From Alviniconcha marisindica (taxonomy: Eukaryota; Mollusca; Gastropoda; Provannidae), in NCBI GenBank assembly GCA_018857735.1, contig JABMCL010000460.1, positions 339,501 to 403,500 of the forward strand: DNA of 64,000 nt. Direction: 5' to 3'. A program made the position numbers and the translations under genes. Under the pieces are notes generated by a model that was not told where the DNA came from, did not search any database, and worked only from the letters and a program-made list of their open reading frames with translations. Positions 1-11,260 of this stretch are shown here, one piece after another (the first letter of the stretch is position 1; every line of letters begins with the position of its first letter).

Positions 1-1043
1 ACAGCGGCGGCAGTACTACTCTCGGGCGGCAGGGGGCTGCGGGGACAACAGCGACGACAGCCCAGCTCTCGCCTCCATGCGCGACCGCCGCAGCTCGCTA
101 GGGGGCGTGGCCGGCGGAGACTACAGCGGGGAAATGGACTACGGTGAGGGCGGGGGCGTGCGAGGGGGGGACCTGGACGCCCGCCTGGCCTCGCTGGGGC
201 TGGGGCTGGGCGGCCTGAGCGTGCACACCTCCCACAGCGACCCTTCCATCTACCACAGCTGCCGCAACACGCTGGACAGCAGCAGCTTTGTCGTGGGGCC
301 CTCCAGCGACAACGACAACAACTCCAACTCCTCGCTGCACTGCTCGCCCTCCGGGTCGGACGGGCGCAGCAACAGCCCCGTGGGGCCCAGCTCCTCCAGC
401 CAGGACACCAGCACCAGCGCCGAGTTCTCCCTCTCCGCCAACTTCCCCTCCCCCCACGACGCCCCGCTCTCCTCCCCAGACGATATGGACGCTGACTGCG
501 GGGGCTTCCGGGACCCCCCGGCCGGGGACAGTTTGGCAGGGCAGGACTTGCAGTTCTCCCCCTCCCCCCCTGGAGGTGAGGAGGGGGAGCTGGCAGCCGT
601 GTGCAAAGTGAAAGGCAACTTGAAACTGAACCCCAGTTCCGCCGCCGCTGCAGAGGACGGTTCCCTCGCGCTCGGGGTGTTGGGCGGTGGTGCTGCTGCC
701 ACCGCTTCTGCCTCCGCCCCCATCCCTGTGCAGACCTCCTCTTCCACGGTCCCCATCTCACCGGAGGAGGACTGGGATGTGGAGATTGCGAAAGTTCACC
801 CCCCTCCTCCACCCCCTCCTCCGCCTCCGCCTCCGCCACCCCCTCCACCCCAGTCCCTGGGGAAGCTGGCCACCCCAGTGGCAGAGTCATCGAGCTCGCG
901 AGGTGCCGAGTCCGGAGGGGAGAGTGGGTTCGAGTCCAGTTCTGGGGTGGGCCAGAGCGGGTGGGAGACGGATGAGGAGGCTTCTCATCGCTACTTCTAC
1001 GCCATGCCCCTGCCTGCCGAGGAGTGCGACCCGGGAGTGTGCA
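1..1043 (+). CDS. USP47: USP47 exon 1 of window: disordered Ser/Gly/Pro-rich segment
   Basis: The frame is open from base 2, so the first ATG at 77 is probably internal and the exon begins upstream. It encodes about 347 residues. They include Ser/Asn-rich stretches ([16 protein letters not shown]), acidic patches and an uninterrupted proline run of roughly 18 residues at about 799-850. The exon ends with [17 protein letters not shown] and the donor gca|gtgagt at 1044. The split codon a|gt joins exon 2 (2461). The open frame continues to 1195 only because the intron happens to lack stops; that tail is not coding. GC content is much higher than in the surrounding introns. Confidence 0.85.
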
Positions 1044-4000
1044 GTGAGTTTGTTTGTGATGCTGTAGGGCGCTTGTGGTGTTGCAGCAGTCCTTTTTTTA
1101 ATGTTCAGGGTTCGCACAGTCTTCGAAGGTCTTTGAAAGTCGGGGGACAATGGGTTAAGCTTTTCAAGGCCTTGAAAGTCTGTGAAAACTGAGTGGGGTC
1201 TGTGAAAGTTTGTGAATTTTGTGGTCTTCAGAGTACTAGGGAAAACCTATCAGCTTGTCAGTCAGAAACTGCGTTTCCCAAGACCAAACAATAGTGTTTT
1301 TTTTAAATTGTGCAAAATCACAAAGAACGCACTTCCTATCAGTTTTGACTGATAGAGTGCATCAGGTATAGTAAGGGCTGTGCCCCTTTACTGGATGTGC
1401 AGAAGAGTTGCATACCTTCGTGTTGCTTTTCCGCACCATATTACAAAGGTTTGTGAATTTTGAAAGGATTTTTCTGTATGAACCCTGATTGTTGTGGGTT
1501 CATTAGTGCCTTCATTTTTTGTTGGAGGTTAAGGAAGGCACATTTGAAGGCATTAAAAACAATTTTCATGCAAATCATGGCTGAAAATGTGTTTAATAGG
1601 TGTCAAAGAGTACGTATGAGTTGGAAAAAAAAAAGTGACAAAAAACTTTTTGGCTCAAATTTGCACTACCGTATCCGGCCTTAAGGCAAATTACTGTACA
1701 CGGAGACGATAAAGTTGTATTGGTTCCTTGATTTACTGTTGTAGGTTCAGTAGTTCCTTGATTTTATGTTGTAGGTTCAGTAGTTCCTTGATTTTATGTT
1801 GTAGGTTATTTGTTCCTTGATTTACTGTTGTAGGTTCAGTAGTTCCTTGATTTTATGTTGTAGGTTCATTAGTTCCTTGATTTTATGTTGTAGGTTCATT
1901 AGTTCCTTGATTTTATGTTGTGGGTTCAGTAGTTCCTTGATTTTATGTTGTAGGTTCGTTAGTTCCTTGATTTTATGTTGTAGGTTCATTAGCAGTTCCT
2001 TGATCTTCATGTAGTTTTTGTTTGTTTGTAAGTAAACATTGATCAGTTTATTATCATTCTGCACTGCAGTGCACCTGGTTGCATTTCAGGATTGTTTACA
2101 GTTCAGTGGATTTGAACTTGGAACACTGCTTTTGATCAGTGAAACCGATATACTGTTGATTCGTAACAGGAAATGTTTTTTGTTAAGATGGGATGGAATG
2201 TTTCGTCATCTAGGCCTGCATGGATTATAGATGACATTTTATACACTAATCTGCAGATGTGTGGATGGAAAAACTAAGAAAAAATGACAACAAAACCCAC
2301 CGCAGCCCATAAATGATGGGTAGGCTCCTGTAGGGGCAGACGGGTCCCCGCCCCTCCCACCCATGTGTTCACTCTCTTGTGCCTCCGCCTGGTCCGCACT
2401 TCAGCTGACCCCTTGCTGGTGTGGATTATGATTTCATGCTTTGGGCATTGGTTGTGGCAGGTTTATCCGTGTTTGTGGACAAGAGAATTACACTAGGGGC
2501 TTTCAAGAAAGAGTTGGAGCGGCATGTTGGGGCATCATCAGAAAACTTCAAGGTGAGCTTCAGAGCATTCCATGCATTGTTGAACACCAACCTTGACTAA
2601 TCTCTTGTCTATGAACAAAACAGAAGAAGAAAAAAAGAGAGAAAAAATACAGCAGCAAAAGAGATTTTGCACCGTACAACAGCAACAACAACAAAAAGCC
2701 CTACCATTTAATGATTTACGCAATACAACTTCCTGTTGACATACTCCCCCTTCTGACTAGGTACCTACATGTTTCAGCCTCTGTGTGTGTGTGTGGGGGG
2801 GGGGGGGGGGGGGGAGGGATTAATGAACTTGAACAAAATGGAGCACTTGTTCCTGAGCATTCTTTCTTGTTGCCATCTGTAGCTGGTGGTCTTGAGTTGT
2901 GTGATGCAATAATAATAATGGGTAACTTTTGTATAGCGCTATTCTCTGGTGTACACAAACTCACTGGGCTTTGCAACATTCTCCAACATATTCTAAGAAG
3001 CAGCATCGGTTGTTCAGTGGTTCCATCTCTTGTCAACAGTAGCCAGCAATAGGTTTATGACACTAAAGAATTTGGTGCCTGTAGATTTTGCTTTTGCAGA
3101 TTTATGACATAATGCATGAGTGTGGCTTTTGATTTTGCAGGTTTATAATATAATGGATAAGTTTAGCCCTTGATTTGGCAGGTTTATGACATAATGGATA
3201 ACTTTAGCCTTTGATTTGGCAGGTTTATGACATATTGGATAAGACTAATGTGGCCTTTGATTTGGAAGGTTTATGACATAATGGATAACTTTAGCCTTGG
3301 ATTTGGCAGGTTTATAACAATGGGTTAGTTTAGCCTTGGATTTGGCAGGTTTATGACAATGGATAAGTGTGGCCTTGATTTTGCTATTTTGTGGTGTAAT
3401 TGATACCTGTTGCCTTTGCTTTTGCAGGTTTTTGACATAATGGGTCAATGTGGTATTTGACTTTTTAGGTTTATGATGCAGTTATAACTGTGCTTTAGAT
3501 TTTACAAGAAACTGGAAGACTGTGGCCTATGATTTTGCAGGTTTACCGAGTATACTCCAACAACCAAGAGTTTGAGAGTGTTCGTCTGTCGGACACACTG
3601 TCCTTCCTTGAGGATGGCAAGGTATGCTTTTTAGTTTGTGATCATTATTGGGGGGGATGTTATGAAGTGTAAAGAAGCAAAGTGTTGCTGCTGTTCGGGT
3701 AGCTGATGACCCCCTTGGTGGTCAGGGGATTTCTTCAGGACTCTGTAGGCAGAGAGTTAGCACTAGCTCTGCCCCTTAAGCCCGTTTTAACTGGGCGAAT
3801 GTTTGTTCGCCAAACATACGTCAGCCAGTTCGACGAACTATGATTTGTTTCTTAACTGAACTTTTAGTTCGCCGAACATGGTTCGGACAGTTCAAAGAAT
3901 TTACTTGTTCTCAACTGGCTTGTAATGAGATGCAAGCTTCGGCCCGAACTTGCGGCAGACGCGCAGCAGACAGCATGATCGAAAATGTAGGCTAAAGTCA

Positions 4001-7000
4001 AGTCAGTATACTTTCATCATCCCTCACAGGGTAATTCAGCTAACTACTATCTCATTCTGGGTCTCCGAGACAAGGCTGCGCCTCCCACAAGTCAACAAAT
4101 AAACAAATTCCCTCCGGAGCGAGTGAAGAACCTAGTGACACCGTCATCCATTTTTATTTTTATTTTTCTTCATCCACAGGAGAGCTCTGCTCTCAGCCAA
4201 TCAGCGGCAATATTCGTTGAATAGGGCGCATGTTCCCAGAACATGTTGAGCAAATCTTTTGGACCCCGAATATAGCTTCGACGAATACTTCCAACTAGGT
4301 TCGCGAAGAAAAGTTCGCCCAATTAAGAACCAACTAGGTTCGCCGAATACTTCCAACTAGGTTCGCGAACAAACATTCACCCATTTAAGAACGGGGCTTT
4401 AGGGATATTTGGATTGTTATTGTAATGTCTTATTGTTTCAGATTTTCATGTGTCATGTCGTGTGTGTTGTGTGTGTGTGTGTGCTCTTGTGCCTCTGTGC
4501 ATACATGTGTGTGTAAGTGTGTGTTGCTTCAGTGTATATGGAGTCCTTGTTTGATTTTTCTCATGGGAACCCATTCCCCACCTCCCATCGTGTTGTTTGG
4601 AAAGTGTTCAGAGCTTTTTAAGAACTTGTGCTTTTAAACAAATGGTCATTACCATTTATTTCCATTGCAGCTGAACGTCAAGATGGGGCGAGCACTGCGA
4701 CCGGGAGAGCACAGGGTGAAGGTGTACCAACTGAACGTCAACGACCCAGAGCCCTGCAAGTTTCTGCTGGAGACCATCTTCGCCAAGGGCATGACCGTGC
4801 TGGAGTCCAAAGAGCTCATCCTGCCAGAGATCAAGGAGAAGTGTGGCATGGACATCCCTGTGGACAGGTGAGTTGGAAGGATTGGGTGCACAGTCCAGCA
4901 AACTCACCCTCAGGTGTGTGCGTGTGTCCTGCTGTCTGTGCATGCATGCATGCATTTGCGTAGTTGAATTTTTGACAACTAATGATGTGTATGTAATACA
5001 CAGTTCACTTTCCTACTGTTAACCATCTCTTGTGGTGTCAAAATCTTCAACTCACTGAAATTGGACATTTGATAGAAGAAGTAGAAGATGAAGAATATAA
5101 TGTATGTGTAAACAGTTTTACAATTCCAATTCCAGTTCACTTTCCTATAGTTAACCACCTCATGTAATGTGAGAATCTTCATCACACTGAAATTGGACAT
5201 TTTATGGAAGAAGTTGAAGATGAAGATAATATGTGTATGTAAACAATGTTAAGGGCTGTGTGAGGTTAGCCTCATTGAATGGCCATTATCATTATTATGA
5301 AATGCTTGTGACTGGTATCGAGAGGCCTAGGGAAAATGCTGCTGCAGCTTGTGGTGAGGTAAGTGATGGTTTTAGATGAACATGTAGGATGTTTTAACCA
5401 TTTGTTGTTGTGGTTAACAAACCAGTTAGTGCGATGGAGACTTCTCTCCAAAACTAATCCGTTCTTTGTGGGGATAAATTGTTGACACCTGCCAGAGATA
5501 TTGTGCAAATTGTACCACTGTTCGTGCTAAGTCCAGTATAGCACCTGTGATAATTTGTAGTATGGATTTTTTTGTTTAATCCAGTATGTATGTGTTTATT
5601 GTTGACAGTTGAAATGCTTTTGACATTGCTCTGTTCTTTTTACATGTTTTTTGTTTTGTTTTTTAAATTAACGAGCCTTAGTAGTTAGCTGAACTGCCAT
5701 GTGAGGGATAATTAAAGTATATTGACTTGACATCAGATGTTTTCAAACTAAAATCAAAATAATCTTGTGTTTTGCTTGTGCTGTGAAGGTGTCGTTTGAG
5801 GAAGAAGTCGTGGAAGAACCCCGGCACAGTGTACATCAACAGCCAGGTGTACGAGGACGAGATTGCCATCTTCCCCAGCTGGGAGGTCTTTCTGGAAATC
5901 CTAGACAGTAAGTTGTCGGCCTAAGCTGTTTCACTGGCGGCCCATGCCTATGCCGTTTCACTGTTCTGAGAGCTGCATTGTGTTTTCTGCCAGCCTCTGC
6001 GCTTACATGGGACGGGGTTAATCACAGCGCCAGCTGAAATGGACCATTCTTGGTGATAGTCATGAGGGAGGTCACCAAGGTGAGGTTGGGTTCTGTGTTG
6101 ACCTAGGTCATGGCCGATCGTGCGACTGAAAGCAAGGTTGAACTGTGCAATAAATAGTTTTCAGTCTGGTGACCTGCTGTGACCTACTCTTTAAGAATGA
6201 CCCCATGTCAGTACAGAATCCCACCTCCCGTTTGGTCCCATGACCTCCTGTGACCTGTCTCACTGAGAGTGGTCCAACGGCTGTGTCGTCTTGTTTTCTT
6301 TTTGATTTGTGTATGCGTGTGCCAAAAGGCGATGACCAGTAATGCCATGTTATGGTGGAGTTTGCTGTTCACAGATGTGGCACAGACAGAAAATCAAAGA
6401 ACCGCTCATGATGACTGTGTGGTGCTGTGAAGTTTAGCACCACATTTAACACAGCGGCACAGGACAGACTACAGAGCATTAGCATGAGTAACCATGCAGC
6501 AACGTTCTCGTACAAAATGCACAACACTCAGCATCATCATGTTTAACCATACAGCAATTTACTCTTAAAAAATGCTCAACACTGAGCATAAGCATGAGTA
6601 AACCGTACAGCAATGTTCTCTTACAAAATGCTCAACACTGAGCATCATCGTGATTAACTATGCTGTGATGTTCTCTTTCAAAATGCACAACACTGAGCAT
6701 TAGCATTAAAGACGGATTGTTGTACAGAGAGCATGTCGATCTGCTGCACAGTGGGTAGCATTTGAAACAGTTGTGCATTGCATTTCAGAATTGTGTATGA
6801 AGGATACTGGAATACATAGTGTAGGACTGTTTTTTTGTGCTTGTTGTTGTTACTTTTTTCAATAATCAACTAAAACGTTTCTGTAAAATGAGTGTAGTTT
6901 GTGTGTGCAAGTAACTGTTGAATGTGTTCGGTCAGCTTTTGTGTGGGGGGCAGTCAAAATGTCTTACAGGAAAGGTAAGTGTCCTGCATCAGCATAATAT

Positions 7001-9741
7001 TCTGCCATTTTTCACACTTAAGTTACAGTTTGTAACATAGTCCATAGTCACAGAGCCTTGCTGCAGCAGGATCTCACCTGAAAGAAACCCCAGCTTGTTC
7101 TCTTGCATTTCTGTGCGAGTGTCAGAGAACAGTGTTGTTGTCGTCAGACCTTCAGATTTTTCTTGGTGGGTGCACCACACATGAATAGATAAGCACTACA
7201 ATCCCCCCCCCCCCCCCACCCAATATCACATTCATCTCCGTCCACTGGTTTGCAGAGCCTGACGAGTTGAGGAGCATGCAGCAGTTGGCAGTCTATCTTC
7301 GGCGCTGGCGCCCGTCCACTTTTACACTCGACCCTTTTCAAGAAGTGGTTCTGTCCCACCAGTCTGTTGAAGAACTGCGACAGAAGGTACACCTGGGTAT
7401 GGTTTGGACGGGGGGGGGGGGGGGGGGGGGGCTGAGCCTTCATTGGCTTGTGCATGAACGGATGGTACATGTATTGATGGGTTGAAAACTGATCGTGAAG
7501 GCCAGTTCTGGGAAAGCTCAGTGGATCCTGAGCCTTTCCTCAAAGATCGCCATCAGGTTTGCCCACTGGGGCGCCTGCTCAGAATTTCAGTGTAAGACAC
7601 TGTAGAAAGCTCGGTGAAACAGCTTAAAATGAGTTGGTTTACATGGTGAGTAAGTAACTTGATGCTTTATGCCCAGTGAACATTTACGGTTATATCAGGG
7701 TGATAGTGTACATGGTTTATCTGGATTTTTGTGGTCTTATTTGTTTGGGGTAGGGTGGTGTGGTGGGTTTTTTGTTTGTTGTGTGTGTGTGTGTAGTCTT
7801 GTTTTTTAATTTTTGTCTTTCCTCAAGTTTAGTTTCTTTGTTTTCAGATCTCAGAAGTCAGTGGAATTCCCTTGGACAATGTTGAATTTGCAAAGGTAAT
7901 TTTTCTAGTCAGAAAACTTGATTTAAAAAGAAAAAAGTTTTCTTTCCTGGTTATGCCTGTCCTTAGCAGTTTCCAGTTTCAAAGTGGGAATATTCTGGAT
8001 ATTAATCTTTAATTTCCCACTGTGATGAATAAGGTAGATTGTTGTTGTTACAACTTCTGCTGCTGACATGTCCATTAGAAAGGGTGCACTAGGTCTGCTT
8101 TTTGGGGAGTTACCTGCTAACTGTTGCCAGTCACCCACTGTTGCCAGTCACATGCTCTGTTGCCAGTCACCCACTGTCTGTTGCCAGTCTCCCACTCTGT
8201 TGCCAGTTACCCACTGCCTGTTGCCAATCTCCTGCTCTGTTGCCAGTCTCCCACTCTGTTGCCAGTTACCCACTGTTGCCGGTCTCCCGCGCTGTTGCCA
8301 GTCTCCCACTCTGTTGCTAGTCACTTGCTGTCTGTTGCCAGTCACCTGCTCTGTTGCCAGTCACCAGATGTCTTGCCGGTCACCCGCTGTCTCTGTTGCC
8401 AGTCAGACTGAGGTGTTTGTGTGTGTGTGTGCAGGGAAAGGGAACTTTCCCCTGTGAAACGTCGGTGCTGGAGATGCACACGGACCTGGACTGGAACCCC
8501 CAGGTCACCTCTCTCAACATCTGGCCCCTTTATATCTGTGATGACGGGAACGTTATTTATTACAGGTGGGATATCCGTCTCCATCTTCTTTCTCCCTCCC
8601 CTCCTCTTTCTCTCTCCTCCCCTCTTCTCCCGAGGGTATCCATTTTGTGCATGCAAGTTTGTAATGCTTCACACATATAATTGAGTGATTATTTGGGCAT
8701 TTGCAAGTAAATGATATGCCTGTTTTCCTTTGGATGACCGTTGTATTTGCTGTGCAGGGACCGGTCAGAAGAACTGGCAGAGCTGTCGGAAGAGAAGAAG
8801 AAGGAGATCCAACAGAAGGAAAATATTAGGTGTGTACATCATCAAGTGGGGTTCCAGGCTGGTAATGTGTGGATGTTGTTGATTGTTGGTACTTCGCACC
8901 CAAGCACAAGTTAGCGTGACACTGGTTTCTGCTTCCGTGGGCAGGGACCGTGGGACATTTAAGCTGCCACTTCTTTTGGAGCAACTTAGGCGATTGTTAT
9001 TTTCACTCGCACAGCAGATCGGCCTGTTTTGGCCACGGGTGTCTTCCCATCCTTGGCAATATCCTGCTGTCTTTATGGAAGATTTCACCCCGCCCCCCGC
9101 CCCCCCCCCCCCCCAAAAAAAGTGATGGAGGAAAGTCACCCCGCCCCCCCCCACCCCCAAAAGGTGATGGAGGAAAATCAGCAGCAGTAAACATTGTGCC
9201 AAAGCTTCTCCAAAACTTGAGAGTGGGGCTGGTGTCTCGGCCCCCTTGCTGCTCTGTTTGGTGCTGCAGACTGCTGTCTCCACCCCTGCCCCCACTCCCT
9301 GGTCTTTCCCTGCAAACCCCCCCCCCCCCCCCCCCCCACACGCCTGCAGCAAGCCGCAAAACCACTGCCGCAAATGCACTTCCAGATAAGCACTCTAAAA
9401 TCATGCCTCCAGGTGACCGCTTGACTGTTTGTTGCACCTCAGGAATGGCTTGGAATGTAAAAAAACAACAACTCCCAGCTGTACTTATTTCCATGACTGT
9501 TTGTTGCACCTCAGGAATGGCTTGGAATGTAAAAAAAAAAAAAAATCCCAGCTGTACTTACTTCCAGTCTCCCTTAGACACAACGTGCCGTCTGACAGCG
9601 TCAGCTCTTCTTCTCTGTTGCAGAATGTCTCGCTACAACCAGCGCCTCTCCTACTCGCCCAGAAAAGAGAGGGCGTTGAAAATCTACACCGAGGATCATC
9701 CCCCATCTCCCGTCAACAAATCCTCACCCGATCTCGACTGA
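1..9741 (+). CDS. USP47: USP47-type ubiquitin carboxyl-terminal hydrolase, 3' half (10 exons)
   Basis: Deubiquitinase of the USP (C19) family; vertebrate USP47 acts in the cytoplasm and nucleus in DNA repair and growth signalling. Only the C-terminal 676 residues are here; the catalytic Cys/His domain is upstream of the window. Exons: <1-1043, 2461-2552, 3541-3621, 4671-4867, 5789-5907, 7256-7386, 7848-7895, 8435-8565, 8758-8829, 9624-9741 (TGA). All junctions are GT-AG and reading phases join exactly (2031 nt, 677 codons with stop). Recognisable USP47 stretches are [91 protein letters not shown] and [12 protein letters not shown], in the family's order up to the natural C-terminus. Matches are from memory of the vertebrate protein, not from an alignment. 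Exon 2 onward is highly conserved; exon 1 is mostly low complexity. Confidence 0.93.
1106..1487. mobile_element. hAT-like non-autonomous element (MITE) in USP47 intron
   Basis: The ends are inverted repeats. The left end reads CAGGGTTCGCACAGTC and the right end, reverse-complemented, reads CAGGGTTCATACAG. Subterminal DNA is rich in short motifs such as ctttgaaagt and tgtgaatttt, as in known hAT MITEs with CAGGGTTC termini. No clean 8-bp target duplication is visible. It begins 62 bp after the USP47 exon 1 donor. A relative lies at 43773-44207. Confidence 0.6.
1733..2010. repeat. 30-bp minisatellite, about 9 units
   Basis: The unit ttccttgattttatgttgta plus ggttcagtag recurs about nine times in the USP47 intron. 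Because 30 is a multiple of 3 it produces spurious open frames on both strands. Confidence 0.9.
2461..9741 (+). CDS. USP47: USP47 exons 2-10: conserved C-terminal ubiquitin-like region
   Basis: Exons 2-10 encode about 329 residues that correspond to the C-terminal ubiquitin-like module region of USP47. Exon 2 gives [19 protein letters not shown], exon 3 [18 protein letters not shown], and exon 4 [19 protein letters not shown]. Exon 5 gives [18 protein letters not shown], exon 6 [19 protein letters not shown], exon 7 [16 protein letters not shown], and exon 8 [14 protein letters not shown] then [15 protein letters not shown]. Exon 9 is a Glu/Lys-rich helix ([19 protein letters not shown]). Exon 10 ends [11 protein letters not shown], stop at 9739-9741. 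Exons 3 and 7 are phase-0 on both sides. This block carries the gene identification. Confidence 0.93.
3058..3545 (+). repeat. Minisatellite carrying USP47 exon 3 acceptor-like units
   Basis: About nine units of 40-50 bp share the core gattttgcaggttta followed by tgacataatggataa. The true exon 3 acceptor (gattttgcag|gtttaccgag at 3531-3550) has the same 15 bases, so the array ends in the functional 3' splice site. Many units keep a pyrimidine-rich stretch and AG; some have ttggcag or ttggaag instead of ttgcag. Confidence 0.8.
3778..4402. mobile_element. DNA-transposon-like element with about 37-bp inverted termini
   Basis: The left end reads aagcccgttttaactgggcg then aatgtttgttcgcc. The right end, reverse-complemented, reads aaagccccgttcttaaatgg then gtgaatgtttgttcgc. 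The interior has several subterminal copies of ccaactaggttcgc and ttcgccgaa. About 625 bp, no coding frame. Flanking TTAA/TTTA suggests a 3-4 bp target duplication but this is not clean. Superfamily is not assigned. Confidence 0.7.
4985..5245. repeat. Two-copy tandem repeat of about 120-130 bp
   Basis: The segment from cagttcactttcctac through gaaattggacat, gaagaag and gatgaag is present twice in tandem between USP47 exons 4 and 5, with a few substitutions and small gaps. Confidence 0.75.
5677..5737 (+). repeat. Dispersed repeat tail (matches 57286-57345)
   Basis: The segment agtagttagctgaactgcca then attaaagtatattgacttga reappears with few changes at 57286-57345. It looks like the 3' part of a short interspersed element lying just upstream of USP47 exon 5. 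Confidence 0.6.
6475..6715. repeat. About 59-bp tandem repeat, 4 units
   Basis: Units contain accatgcagcaa, gttctcttacaaaatgc and caacactgagcatcatc, repeated four times with divergence, in the intron between USP47 exons 5 and 6. Confidence 0.75.
8111..8405. repeat. 21-25-bp minisatellite, about 13 units
   Basis: Units are variants of ctgttgccagtcacccact in the intron before USP47 exon 8, ending 30 bp before its acceptor. Each unit contains CAG, but the sequence differs from the exon 8 acceptor, so no boundary origin is claimed. Confidence 0.85.
9090..9560. repeat. Poly(C) tracts and a two-copy 75-80-bp repeat
   Basis: Poly(C) runs lie near 9101-9115, 9143-9157 and 9318-9336. Two tandem copies of gactgtttgttgcacctcag with gaatggcttggaatgtaaaa follow at about 9422-9560. 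The region lies between USP47 exons 9 and 10. Confidence 0.75.
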
Positions 9742-10794
9742 GTTCCTTTGGAGGACCTCGGGCCATGTTGCCATAGCAACCAGAAAGGGGTGCCTGACAT
9801 CAGCTGTGTTCTTGTAGCAGTATGGTGGCAAGTGATTTCGGTTTGCATGGAGACAGTATTCCTGTGGTGATAGTTTGACAGCGCAACCCAGACCGAGGGT
9901 GGTTTTGAATCGGCTGCTCTCCCAATCTTCCCACGCTCTGTGCGATCGGTCTTGGGAAGATTTCTCTGTTCCGCGTGATCTGTAGCCGTAGTATTTTTGT
10001 TGTGGTTGCTAGACACCAACTTTGAGATTCGCCAACCAGCTGGCTTGGATTTACAGATCTCGAGAGATCCTGTTCGGTGTCCGTGGTGACCGCGTAAGCG
10101 GTAACCACCGCCAGCCATTCTGCAACTCCCGACATGCTTTGCAGCGAACAGGAACGTACACATCAGTCCAACTCGCCAGCTTAAAACAAAGACAGCGTCA
10201 TCCCGCCTTGAAAACCGGTGACAGATGCTGCAGCGGCCTGTCATGGAGATGTGGGGCAATGTTCGTGAGAGCTGCTGCTGTGTATTGCATGTGCTTGTAG
10301 CGTCTCTTTTGGAACAGCAGCATCCGTGTGTTTTAAACTGTTCCAAAGTTTGTCTGACGAATAAGCCTGGTGAAGACGAGTTCTCCTGGAGAGGTTGGGG
10401 GAGGGGGGAGGGGGCTGCTTTTTTTTTTTTATATATGCTGCGCAGTGTGTTTCATGTGTATATATTTGGTCATGATTTTATTTTGTCAAGGAGTCCAGGT
10501 TGTTGATGTGCGTCTCCCTCTAGTTCGTTGGTAGTTACGATGTGGCTTTAATATGTTTCAGGAAGCCCTTTTGTTTCTCGGTGTGTTTTGTCTGGATGAT
10601 GGAGGGTCACAAAAGCAGACGTGAATGATTCCATAATGGTATTGAACAGAGTGATTCTTAGTTGTGAAAACTGCAACCGGTGTGAGAGATTCTAACGTGA
10701 ACATTTGTTCCTGTCTGTACGTGATAGTTGCGTCTTTGTGTAGGTGGTGTGGATGTTCGAAGTTTCAAGCCAACAACATTGAGAGAGGTCTGAA

Positions 10795-11260
10795 AGATTT
10801 GGCCTCGTGTGCTCACTACATGCATTGCTTCATGTATGAACATTACCTATGACAAACAAATCAGTTGCCCAAACAAGCCAAAAGTGTTACAGTACAGTCT
10901 ATCACCAGTAAAAGTTGAACTTAGAGAAAGATGCAAAGTGAAATTCGCAAAGATTTGGCCTCATGTGCTCGCTACATGCATTGCTTCATGTATGAACGTT
11001 ACCTATGACAAACAAATCAGTTGCCCAAACAAGCCAAAAGTGTTACAGTACAGTCTATCACCAGTAAAAGTTGAACTTAGAGAAAGATGCAGAGTGAGGT
11101 TCACAAAGATTTGGCCTCATGTGCTCGCTACATGCATTGCTTCATGTATGAACGTTAGCTGTGACAAACAAATCAGTTGCCCAAACAAGCCAAAAGTATT
11201 ACAGCACAAGTCTATCACCAATAAAAGTTGAACTTAGAGAAAGATGTAGAGTGAGATTCA
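10795..11260. repeat. 156-bp tandem repeat, 3 units
   Basis: Units begin agatttggcctc at 10795, 10951 and 11107, an exact 156-bp period. The units differ at few sites and lie in the presumed USP47 3' UTR. 156 is a multiple of 3, which explains a 140-codon open frame here. The third unit alone has ccaataaaag where the others have ccagtaaaag. Confidence 0.9.
11220..11225 (+). promoter_or_regulatory. Candidate poly(A) signal AATAAA
   Basis: First AATAAA after the USP47 stop, about 1.5 kb downstream, formed by one substitution in the third 156-bp repeat unit. Use is not provable from sequence. Confidence 0.35.

Noticed and set aside
77..1192. A 371-residue protein starting at ATG 77
   Set aside because: The frame is open upstream to base 2, and the part after 1043 is intron; the USP47 exon 2 join is in phase.
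8765..9379. 204-codon minus-strand frame
   Set aside because: Glycine runs come from poly(C) tracts, and the frame overlaps USP47 exon 9 in antisense.
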